From Lagierella sp. (GTDB lineage: Bacteria > Bacillota > Clostridia > Tissierellales > Peptoniphilaceae): a DNA stretch of 64,000 nt. The translations under genes and the position numbers were made by a program. Positions 53,513 through 62,800 of this stretch are shown here, in pieces (position 1 is the stretch's first letter; each line of letters begins with the position of its first letter). The DNA is taken from the NCBI RefSeq assembly GCF_029983815.1, contig NZ_JASBYU010000002.1, positions 124,001 to 188,000 of the forward strand, read 5' to 3'. The notes beneath the pieces are model-generated. The model worked only from the letters and a program-made list of their open reading frames with translations. It was not told where the DNA came from and ran no database searches.

Positions 53513-55873
53513 ATGACTCAAAGACGACTTATTGATATAGTAGAAGATTTGATTAAGTACAAGACCGGTAAAGAGATTAATGAAGTGGGAACAGTTGAAA
53601 AGTATGATGGACTTTCATTGGCGATAATGTCAAGGATTAATGAAGATTGGATTAAAACTAGAAAAGAAGACAAGTACAATAGAAAGGCCTATTATTTCTC
53701 AGCGGAGTTTTTAATAGGAAGGTCCATGGGAAATAATATTTTAAACTATGGAATTTATGACGAGGTAAAAGAGGCTTTAGATAAACTTAAAGTGTCCTTG
53801 GGCACCATTGAAGATGTTGAAGAGGACCCGGCCCTTGGAAATGGAGGACTGGGAAGGCTGGCAGCTTGCTTTATGGAGTCTGCTGCTACAGAAAACTTGC
53901 CACTTCAAGGATATGGAGTTAGATATTCTCAAGGGCTCTTTAAACAGTCCTTCCAAGAGGGATTTCAAAGGGAAGAGGGGGATGACTGGACTGCCCTTGG
54001 AGACAATTGGTCCGTTAGAAGACAGGCGGATACAAAAATTGTAAAATTCAAAGATCAAATGGTATATGCAGTTCCCTATGACAGTCCTGTAATAGGCTAT
54101 AGGTCTGGAAGGGTTAACACCTTGAGACTATGGCAGGCAGAGGCGGTAGATGGATTTAACTTTATGAAATTCAACAACTTCCAATACGACGACTCCATGT
54201 CTGCAAAGAATAGGGCAGAGGACATAACCAGAGTGCTCTATCCAAATGACTCACAAAAAGCGGGAAAGATTTTAAGGATTAAGCAACAATATTTCTTCGT
54301 ATCTGCATCCATTCAAGATATGGTAGCAAGGTATAAGAAAAATTATCCCCTTGATATCAAGTTTAAAAACTTTCCAAAGTATCATATCATTCAGCTAAAC
54401 GACACCCATCCAGTTATGGCCATACCAGAGCTTATGAAAGTGCTTATGGATGAAAACTTTTTGTCCTGGGATGATGCATGGAAGATTACCAGTGAAGTAT
54501 TTGCCTTTACAAACCACACCATCTTGGAAGAGGCTATGGAAAAATGGACTGAGGATATTTTAGATACCACCAACCCAAGGTGCCTAGAGATAATTAGAGA
54601 AATAGATAGAAGGTTTAAGGAAGAGTTAAAGAGAAGGGGATATTCTCCAGAGACCATAGACCATTTGGCAATCATATCAAATGGACTTGTTAAGATGGCA
54701 AACCTTGCAATCTATACATCTATAAAGGTAAATGGGGTTGCAAAACTTCATACGGAGATTTTAAAGCAGGAAACTTTAAGGGACTGGTACGAATTATATC
54801 CAAATAAATTTTTAAACAAGACCAACGGTATAACGCCTAGAAGATGGCTACTTTATAGTAACCCAGAACTTGCATCCTATATAACTGAACTCTTTGGCGA
54901 CGACAGTTGGACCAAGGATCTTTCTAAATTGAAGGATTTGGAAAAATATGTAGATGATGAGGATGTGCTTGATAAAATTTGGGAGATAAAACAAAACAAC
55001 AAGGCCAAGTTAGCAAGATATATCAAGTCCAATGAGGGAATTGACATAGACCCGGATTCTATCTTCGACATTCAAGTAAAGAGAATCCATGAATATAAAA
55101 GGCAGCTTTTAAATGCCCTTCATATCGTATATCTATATCACACCATCAAGGAACATCCAGAAATAGATATACCAAAGAGAACCTTTATATTTGGAGGAAA
55201 GGCTGCACCAGGTTACTTTAGAGCAAAATCCATTATAAAATTTATTAACGAGGTTGCAAAGCTGGTTAATAACGACCCAGTGGTATCTAAGAAGATAAAG
55301 GTGGTATTCGTGGAAAACTTCCGTGTTACCTACGGTGAGAAGATATATCCTGCTTGTGATATTTCAGAACAGATCTCAACTGCAGGGAAAGAGGCTTCTG
55401 GAACAGGTAATATGAAATTTATGCTAAATGGAGCTTTAACCCTTGGAACCTTTGACGGTGCCAATATCGAGATATTCCATGAGGCAGGGGTAGAGAACAA
55501 CTTTTTATTTGGAGCTAAGGTGGAAGAACTACGCCAAATCGAAGACACTTACAACCCTAGAGAGCTTTACGAAAAGGATCCTATCCTAAAGAGGACAGTT
55601 GACACCTTGCTTTCAGATGAAATAAATGACAATGGTTCCTATATGTTTCTAGAAATTTACAATGCACTAGTAAATGAGAGAAATCCATATGCTGACAATT
55701 ACTTTGTCCTATATGACTTCCATGAGTATAGAAAGGCCCATGAGAAGATAAATGAAGCATATAGGGATAAGAGAGACTGGGCAAGAAAGAGTTTGATGAA
55801 TATTGCAAATGCCGGCAAGTTCTCCTCTGATAGAACCATCAGGGAATATGCCGATGAGATATGGAATATCTAG
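53513..55873 (+). CDS. glgP: Glycogen/alpha-glucan phosphorylase
   Basis: A 786-residue PLP enzyme releasing glucose 1-phosphate from alpha-1,4-glucans. The ATG at 53513 follows GGAGGT. It has YFSAEFLIGRSMGNN near 60, DPALGNGGLGRLAACF near 103-118, and the PLP/active-site block EASGTGNMKFMLNGALTLGTFDGAN near 625-650 in two halves. Length is in the short bacterial range. No glgABCD genes are next to it; a glycogen or maltodextrin role is likely. Confidence 0.95.
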   Translation: MTQRRLIDIVEDLIKYKTGKEINEVGTVEKYDGLSLAIMSRINEDWIKTRKEDKYNRKAYYFSAEFLIGRSMGNNILNYGIYDEVKEALDKLKVSLGTIEDVEEDPALGNGGLGRLAACFMESAATENLPLQGYGVRYSQGLFKQSFQEGFQREEGDDWTALGDNWSVRRQADTKIVKFKDQMVYAVPYDSPVIGYRSGRVNTLRLWQAEAVDGFNFMKFNNFQYDDSMSAKNRAEDITRVLYPNDSQKAGKILRIKQQYFFVSASIQDMVARYKKNYPLDIKFKNFPKYHIIQLNDTHPVMAIPELMKVLMDENFLSWDDAWKITSEVFAFTNHTILEEAMEKWTEDILDTTNPRCLEIIREIDRRFKEELKRRGYSPETIDHLAIISNGLVKMANLAIYTSIKVNGVAKLHTEILKQETLRDWYELYPNKFLNKTNGITPRRWLLYSNPELASYITELFGDDSWTKDLSKLKDLEKYVDDEDVLDKIWEIKQNNKAKLARYIKSNEGIDIDPDSIFDIQVKRIHEYKRQLLNALHIVYLYHTIKEHPEIDIPKRTFIFGGKAAPGYFRAKSIIKFINEVAKLVNNDPVVSKKIKVVFVENFRVTYGEKIYPACDISEQISTAGKEASGTGNMKFMLNGALTLGTFDGANIEIFHEAGVENNFLFGAKVEELRQIEDTYNPRELYEKDPILKRTVDTLLSDEINDNGSYMFLEIYNALVNERNPYADNYFVLYDFHEYRKAHEKINEAYRDKRDWARKSLMNIANAGKFSSDRTIREYADEIWNI

Positions 55874-55901
55874 TTAATCTATAAAGAAGGGAGGGAGATT
55901 T

Positions 55902-56468
55902 TTGAGTAATAGTATTTTTAGTAGAAAACACGAGGAAAAAGAACAGATAGAAGCTTGGAAAAAGGCTATAAGGATTTACTTTGAAGGGGACGTGGAATAC
56001 AATCAAAAACTTGATTTCCTAGAGCCTACAATAGAGGGGGATAAGGACCTTGAAAATATTCTAAGGGCCTTTGACAACAAGTACGACATGGAAGAATTAA
56101 AGTCACTTTGGGATGATATCATGTTGACTGCCTTCAATGAAGAACATAGGATGATCTTTGTTTACGATGGCATGGGAAAATTTACTCAGGATAGAAAAAT
56201 CTCCTTAGAAAATTATCCAAAGGATTTGAAACTGGGATATCCTAGAAAGTTCTGGATAAAGAAATGCAAAGAAGTAAATGACAGTTCCACCATAGCTTTG
56301 CCAAACGCCTTAAAGGACAGTTTGGTGGACATAGTTGCAACAAAGCAGGGTTACATCGTCATTAGGATTATGCACGAAGAGATAGACTGGTCTTTGGATA
56401 GTTCAATGGATGTTCTTAGTCAAATGATTGAAAATGCCAAGACTGGTAAATTTGGAATTACTTGGTAG
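55902..56468 (+). CDS. Hypothetical cytosolic protein
   Basis: A 188-residue protein started by TTG after a GGGAGGGAG SD. It is acidic, has no signal or membrane segment, and shows a mixed helix-strand pattern with motifs such as DDIMLTAFNEEHRMIFVYDGMGKF. No family is recognised. It follows glgP by 28 bases and may be co-transcribed. Confidence 0.65.
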   Translation: MSNSIFSRKHEEKEQIEAWKKAIRIYFEGDVEYNQKLDFLEPTIEGDKDLENILRAFDNKYDMEELKSLWDDIMLTAFNEEHRMIFVYDGMGKFTQDRKISLENYPKDLKLGYPRKFWIKKCKEVNDSSTIALPNALKDSLVDIVATKQGYIVIRIMHEEIDWSLDSSMDVLSQMIENAKTGKFGITW

Positions 56469-56570
56469 AAATTTTTAATAGGTGTTATCCATCTATTTTC
56501 AAAAGTTACAACAAATCAACATCTAAGGATTTGTAGGTTAATGGTGTTATAATATTCACGAGGTGATCTT

Positions 56571-57704
56571 ATGTATTGTCCTGAATGTGGAGAAAAAATA
56601 CCTGAAAAGTCTAAATTTTGTCCAATGTGTGGATTGAATATATCCGAATTCTTTAGATGTAAATTTGATGTTCACGGACAAGATATTGAAAATAAAATTG
56701 ATAATACTCGAAAAGATAATATAAAAATAGATAGATATAATGATAGGGAAGATGAAAATAAGGGTATCTATGAAACTAAAGAGGAAAAGGCAAGACGTTT
56801 TGACGAAATTTTAAAAAATGCTGGAAAAACTGAGACCGTTTCAATGGATAAAGATTTAAATGAAGCTATTTCTGAAGAAAAGACAACGGAAGAAACTGTA
56901 AAATTTGAAGAAGAAAATCCTAGGACGGTTTCAGAAGAGGATGTTATAGGAAATGAAGACCCTATTCTGGAAGATAAAGAAGTTGATTTTACAGAGGAAA
57001 AAGATGATTTTACCTTTGAAGAAGCAAATTCCTCAAAGGAATATAAAAATTCGGTGGAAAGTCCGATTAAATTTACAAAAATAGGTAATATTATTGCTAA
57101 AGTCAACAATAAAGCTGTGGACTCTATCTATTCTTGGGTGAAAAAATTTATAAAACTTTTGGAAAAACCAGGAAACTACTATAGAGATATCTGCATCATC
57201 CTTTCCTCGATTTTTTTGCTTATGACAAATATAGAAGTCATCCGCAATTCAAGTCCAGTACAGACCCTAAGTTTCAATAGGTTTTTGATAACCATAGTTG
57301 TCTCCCTTGGTGCATTGACCATAGTGATACTAAAGCCCTATGCTATTATGACCTTCGATAAGATGGATCTTTTAAAGCCTATAGATGGCCATAGAAAGTT
57401 TTCAAACTGTGTCATATTTGCTACCTTAGTATGCACAATTAGATTGATTCTTCATTTGGTATTTGCCTTTGTGCCGGGAACAGGCCTGATGCTAGGTTAC
57501 TCCTTGAAACCAAGGGGATTTGTTCTATACATCATCTCCCTATTATTGGAGATACTCATAGTCCAAGGGACTTTAAAGGACAAGTGGAAGGGTAATAGAA
57601 ATATCAAAAATCTGCAATTTACATCTCTCGTGATAGTAGGCCTTGAAATTGCAAGCGTAATATTCTTTAGACCGCTGATTACCATGATGATTGAAAGATT
57701 ATAG
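56571..57704 (+). CDS. Zinc-ribbon membrane protein with acidic linker
   Basis: A 377-residue protein. An N-terminal zinc ribbon CPECGEKIPEKSKFCPMCG (Cys3, Cys6, Cys17, Cys20) is followed by a long acidic and Lys-rich, probably disordered, segment (about 35-165), and then about five membrane helices from residue 200 on. The architecture is known from many Firmicute proteins of unknown role, possibly envelope sensing. It is followed by the PfkB gene after eight bases. Confidence 0.78.
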   Translation: MYCPECGEKIPEKSKFCPMCGLNISEFFRCKFDVHGQDIENKIDNTRKDNIKIDRYNDREDENKGIYETKEEKARRFDEILKNAGKTETVSMDKDLNEAISEEKTTEETVKFEEENPRTVSEEDVIGNEDPILEDKEVDFTEEKDDFTFEEANSSKEYKNSVESPIKFTKIGNIIAKVNNKAVDSIYSWVKKFIKLLEKPGNYYRDICIILSSIFLLMTNIEVIRNSSPVQTLSFNRFLITIVVSLGALTIVILKPYAIMTFDKMDLLKPIDGHRKFSNCVIFATLVCTIRLILHLVFAFVPGTGLMLGYSLKPRGFVLYIISLLLEILIVQGTLKDKWKGNRNIKNLQFTSLVIVGLEIASVIFFRPLITMMIERL

Positions 57705-57712
57705 GTGATACT

Positions 57713-58624
57713 TTGATTTATACCATTAGTTTAAACCCCTCCGTCGACTATATAGTGGAAGTCGATGAATTGAGGGAAAATTATAAAAATAGAATGAAAA
57801 ATGATCTAAGGGTTCCAGGAGGAAAGTCCATAAATGTTGCAAGAGTACTTAGAAGGCTGGGGATGCCTTCAGTAGCTACAGGATTCTTAGGTGGATATGC
57901 GGGAGAGTTTATTAAGGACTGGCTAAATATGGAGGGAATAAACACCTCCTTTATTGAAATTGACGATGAAACTAGGATTAATATTAAACTTTATAAACAA
58001 AATATCATCATCAATGGCAAAGGACCTAATATCTCATTTAATGAACAATCGGAATTTTTATATTTTATTTCAAGAATTAGAGAAGGAGATACCATTATCC
58101 TTATGGGAAGTCTTCCTCCAAATGTGGACGAGGACATTCAAGACAGGATAATCTCAATTTGTAAAGCTAATGGTGCAGAATTTATCGTGGATTCAACAGC
58201 GGAAAAATTAAAGGACTTTATAAAAAGAGGGCCTTTGATGGTCAAGCCAAATATCTCCGATGTTGAAGAAATTTTTAATATTAAAATTGAAGATGAACCC
58301 ACACTTATTGAATGTGGAAAGAAAATATTGGCAATGGGTGCAAAACATGCAATAATATCCTTAGGAAAAGATGGTGCCTACCTCTTTAGTGGAGACTGTG
58401 TCTACAAGGGAGATGGAGTTAAGGGAGACGAGGTTAGAACCGAAGGGGTTAGAGATTCTATGATTGCTGGTTTTATTGCTACTTATATTAGAACTGCAGA
58501 TCTAGAGGAATCTTTCAAAATTGCCATGGCCTGTGCCACTGCCACTGCTTTCTCTAAGGACTTGGCAAGAAGAGAGCAGATTGAAAAGATTTCAAAAGAA
58601 ATTGTGGTCCATAGGCGGTGCTAG
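57713..58624 (+). CDS. PfkB-family 1-phosphofructokinase-like kinase with altered GAGD motif
   Basis: A 303-residue ribokinase-fold sugar kinase of the FruK/LacC group, started by TTG. The N-terminal TISLNPSVDYIVEVDELR and VPGGKSINVARVLRRLGMPSVATGFLGG are typical, as is MGSLPPNVD. The normally invariant anion-hole motif GAGDS reads GVRDS (Gly245, Asp248): the putative catalytic Asp remains, but Ala-Gly is replaced by Val-Arg. This may change activity or substrate. The gene is not beside a PTS or aldolase gene. Confidence 0.85.
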   Translation: MIYTISLNPSVDYIVEVDELRENYKNRMKNDLRVPGGKSINVARVLRRLGMPSVATGFLGGYAGEFIKDWLNMEGINTSFIEIDDETRINIKLYKQNIIINGKGPNISFNEQSEFLYFISRIREGDTIILMGSLPPNVDEDIQDRIISICKANGAEFIVDSTAEKLKDFIKRGPLMVKPNISDVEEIFNIKIEDEPTLIECGKKILAMGAKHAIISLGKDGAYLFSGDCVYKGDGVKGDEVRTEGVRDSMIAGFIATYIRTADLEESFKIAMACATATAFSKDLARREQIEKISKEIVVHRRC

Positions 58625-58690
58625 TATTTCCACATTGGGCATAATTGTAGTATGATAAATAGTAAGAATATATTTAGGTGGGTATTGTAA

Positions 58691-59530
58691 ATGAAATTAC
58701 AAAAGATAAATCGATTTGCCATAGGAATTGGCGCAATTATTTTTGTTCTTATTATCTCATTAGTTGCATCTTATGTAGTCAGTCAATCGAGCCTGGGAAA
58801 ATTGGAGAGGGAAGCGGAAAATTATATTTCCAGTGGGGAATATGGCCCTGCTTCAACCATCTATGCAAGACTCTATACCAAGACCGGCGACGAAAAGTAT
58901 AAGGTAAAACGAGATGACACTATTAAAATGAAAACCGAGGCAAAGGTATATGAACAGGGAATAAATAAGTTAGATGAAGGTGACTATCTTTCTGCCGTTA
59001 GAATATTTGGAAGAATTGATAGAGAAAACTCCCAGTTTAATAAACAGGCTAAGGAAAAGTTAAAGGAAGCCGAAACCAATATACTTAATCAAGTGAAGCA
59101 GGCTATGGAGGACGACAATGTCTATCTAGCTTCATCCATAATAAAAGACTATGTAAAAATAGCTGGAGAGATCGAGGAGTCTAAGAAACTTTTGGCAACT
59201 GTAAATAAAGCTGTTGGCGAAGGGGAGGAAGTGGCTTCTGAAGAAGAGGATTCCGAGACCAATGTTGATGTAGGGGATATAAAGACCGAAGATTTGCCGG
59301 AAGATCCAAAAAACTGGGTTGGAAAGACTGTGAAGATTCAGTCTCCTAGGTCCAATCTTAGACAGGAACCAAACCTAGAAGGAAAGATTGTGGGACTAGC
59401 AATTTCGGGAGACCCTATTCAAATAACCAAGGTTAAAACCGATGGTTCAAGAATGTGGTGCTACGGAACCATAACAAATTTACGTAATGGAAAGACCATT
59501 AAGGCGTGGATATCAAGTAAAAATTTATAG
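58691..59530 (+). CDS. Membrane-anchored SH3-domain protein
   Basis: A 279-residue protein with one N-terminal membrane helix (about residues 9-32), a helical tetratricopeptide-like region (about 35-170), an acidic linker (about 175-205) and a C-terminal bacterial SH3-like domain with SPRSNLRQEPNLEGKIVG and MWCYGTITN. Such SH3 domains bind cell-wall peptides. No enzyme domain is present. The ATG follows TAGGTGGG; a terminator follows. Confidence 0.8.
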   Translation: MKLQKINRFAIGIGAIIFVLIISLVASYVVSQSSLGKLEREAENYISSGEYGPASTIYARLYTKTGDEKYKVKRDDTIKMKTEAKVYEQGINKLDEGDYLSAVRIFGRIDRENSQFNKQAKEKLKEAETNILNQVKQAMEDDNVYLASSIIKDYVKIAGEIEESKKLLATVNKAVGEGEEVASEEEDSETNVDVGDIKTEDLPEDPKNWVGKTVKIQSPRSNLRQEPNLEGKIVGLAISGDPIQITKVKTDGSRMWCYGTITNLRNGKTIKAWISSKNL

Positions 59531-59539
59531 ATTTTTCAA

Positions 59540-59567
59540 CTGAGACTTTTTTAGTCTCGGTTTTTTT
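59540..59567 (+). terminator. Intrinsic terminator
   Basis: Stem CTGAGAC/GTCTCGG with a TTTTTTA loop and seven T residues follows the SH3 protein gene. Confidence 0.83.
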
Positions 59568-59755
59568 ATGGGTTAGTTTTACTTTGATTGCTTATCAATA
59601 AATAATGATTAGATAAAACAATTAATAAATAAATTGCAGGGAATTTATTAGATAAAGCTATAAAGGAAAAAGTTAATTTTGTTTTGCTTTATGCAATCGG
59701 AAATATTTAACACGAATATAACCATAAACTAGAAAGTGACGAATTTGAATGTTAA
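59568..59755. other. Non-coding AT-rich region
   Basis: No ORF with an SD site, RNA gene or repeat is visible between the terminator and the promoter of the giant surface protein. Confidence 0.5.
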
Positions 59756-59784
59756 TTGACAAACGATTAGGGTATATTTATAAT
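59756..59784 (+). promoter_or_regulatory. Near-consensus promoter of the giant surface protein gene
   Basis: TTGACA (59756-59761), a 17-base spacer and TATAAT (59779-59784): a perfect sigma-A consensus, the strongest promoter seen in the window. The start codon follows after 35 bases. Confidence 0.85.
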
Positions 59785-59819
59785 TGGATAGATTAATTAA
59801 AAAAGGAAAGGATGATTTA

Positions 59820-62800
59820 ATGAAAAAACTTATTGCAATTTTGTTGAGTTTAAGCATTTTCATAGGTAGTTTTGGAAACCTAGGATATGCAGCAGAAAAA
59901 AATGCAGTGGACAATGACTATGAAAAAGATGAACGTGGATTCATAATTGATGAAACTTTAAAACCACTGCCAGACGATGATGATGTAGTAGAGATATCCG
60001 ACTGGAACCTAAAGAGGGGTATTGTACTTCTTTTTGGAGGAACTGTGGATGATGTGGATGACGCGGTTATAACCAAAAGAATGTTAAGAAGAATTCACAG
60101 ACTATCCCCTGAACAATGTGGTGCCCACGACCGTAAGGAGATAGGAATAAAGGTTAAGGATATATCAGAACTTGAATATGCGACAAACCTTGAATGGTTT
60201 AGTGCGGTATATCAAATCTTTACTGATTTAACGCCTTTAAAGAATGCTAATAAGATGGTTCACTTGGACTTAAGATCCCTTGGAACCGACGAAAATAGAG
60301 TTACGGATATCAGTCCATTAAAGAATATGACTGAGTTGGAATTTTTAAATCTTTCCGATGCTAAAATCGAAGATACTTCTATACTTTCCAACTTCACAAA
60401 GATGAAGATTCTAAATTTATCATTTACTAGAATAGATAATTATGATTTTGCATCTAATATGAAGGATCTAGAGTATATTAGATCTGACTTTAGCCCTATT
60501 AGGAGTTTAGAGCCTTTGAGAGGATTAACTAAATTAAAGACAATTCTTGCCTCAGCTCCAAAAGTAGACTATACAAAACCGATTAATGAAAATTTAATAG
60601 ACTCTGTAGAGCCTTTAAAGGATTCAACCAGTCTAGAGGAGGTTGACCTTGGAGGACACCATGTCAAAGACGTAAGTTCATTGAAGGGTTTAGTAAACTT
60701 AAAGAAATTGGTACTGACCAACAATAGAATTGAAGATCTAGAACCACTACTGGCTTTACCTAAATTAGAAATCCTATGGGTTCAAGGAAACCCTGGATAT
60801 CCTGGCTATGAAACAAGTCAATATGCCTATCTTGAAGCAAAGCAGATATTCAACAGTCTAAATAAGGGAAGTTTAAATAAGGAAGATATCCCTACTTTAG
60901 AAAAACTTGAAAATGCAAGTAATCAAGTTAAAGCTTTCTTCAATGATGACACTTTAAACACTTTAATGAGTTACAAGGAACAATTAAAAACTAAGGATTC
61001 TGTAAAGAATAGTGCTTTTGAAGATATTAATACAAGTTCTACACCAGAAGACCCAACTCCTGAAACACCGGAAGAACCAAAACCTGAAGATCCAGAAGAT
61101 ACAGGTATTAAAAAAATAGTAGAAGTTATTGACCAAGACGAAATTACTATAAAAAAGGGAGAGGACATCTCCAAATTATTACCAGAGATGGTAAAGGTTA
61201 AGTTAGCCCAAGGTGGAATCGAAACTAAGGATGAAGAGCCGAAAATAGGAACTTTTAGAAGAAACTTTAGAGACGGTGAAGAGTTTGGTGCAACTTCTAT
61301 TGCCTATAAGATAGTCGATGAAAATGGAAATCTTTTAAGTTCTAAGGATCATCTTGGAATGTTAAAGGGAGTTTCCCAAGATGAATACAAGAAGGAAATC
61401 TACTTTAATCCAGTAGGAGATTTTTATGAATATGTAACTACTGGGGATGACCACTTCTTCAATCTTGAAATAGTTTCAGACAAATATGAAATGGTTGGCG
61501 AATATGGATTTAAACAGGAATACTGTACTATCTATAAGGATGGAACTGTAAGGGATGTAAAGGCCAATGGTGAAGCTTTAAGTCGCCATGATGCCAATAA
61601 AGAACCAGAAAAATTCTATGTGATTCATGTAAAGGAAAAGGGTCAAGAGCCTGAAACTCCTGAAACTCCAACTGAAAATCCAAAACTTGGAATCGCTAAA
61701 GATGGTAAGCATCAAACTATAACCTATAAAGTGGTAACAACCGATGGAAAGGTATTGAGTTCAAAGGAATATCCAGGACTTATATCTGGATATAACATGA
61801 ACCCTGACTATGTGAAAAGAGCAGTTTCTAATGGCGACTATTTCACTATGAAGACCGATGGAGTGACTGAAGAGTACCGTGTTCAACTTCATTCCAAGGA
61901 CTATGAATTAGTTGGAACCTACGAATTTGGTATGGACTATGACCAAGGGACAATGGGTGGAAAAGTGACTGTTGTTAAAAACTCCAATACCACACCTACC
62001 TATTACGAAGTAGACGATAAAGAGATTCCAGAAGAGGTATTTGTAATAAAGGTAAAACCATTTGGAACAGAATATCCTGTGGACCCAGCACCGGTAGATC
62101 CAACTCCAGAAGAACCTACTGTAAAGCTTGGTCTTGGTAAGGATGGCAACAAAGAAACCATAACTTATAAAGTTGTTACAACTGACAATAAGTTAGTAAG
62201 TGCAAAGGATTATCCAGATTTATTAAAGGTTACAGATGTAGAAGGGTATGGTTCAGTACAAAAAGTTACAGCAAATGAAGATTATTTCACAGTAACTTCT
62301 AATATGGAAGCCTATGTGTTCAATATCACATTGAACTCCCAAGACTATGAATTAGTTGGAAGATACTCAATTGAAAATGATAGTTTTGGTAAAATTTCAA
62401 ATATTACAAATAGTAATTTTGAAAATGACAAGTACTATGTTAAAAATGGAGAGATTCCAGAAGAGGTATTTGTAATAAAGGTAAAACCATTTGGAACAGA
62501 AGATCCTGTAGATCCAACTCCGGTAGATACTACACCAGAGGAACCTACAACTGGTTTAGGAATTACTAAAGAGGGAAGAAATGAAGTTACAACTTTTAAG
62601 GTTGTTGACGAAAATGGCGATGTTGTAAGTGCAAAAGACTACCCAGACCTATTAAAGGTTACAGATGAAGGGGGATTTGGTTCAAACCAAAAAGTAACAG
62701 CAAATAAGGATTATTTCACAGTAACTTCGTCTTATGAAGACTATGTTTTTAATATCTCATTAAATTCTCAAGACTATGACATAGTTGGAAGATACTCTAT

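Noticed and set aside
58678..58902. A second start and frame at the beginning of the SH3-protein gene
   Set aside because: It is out of frame with the conserved SH3 domain and has no homology-like features; the ATG at 58691 has suitable spacing and gives a membrane anchor.
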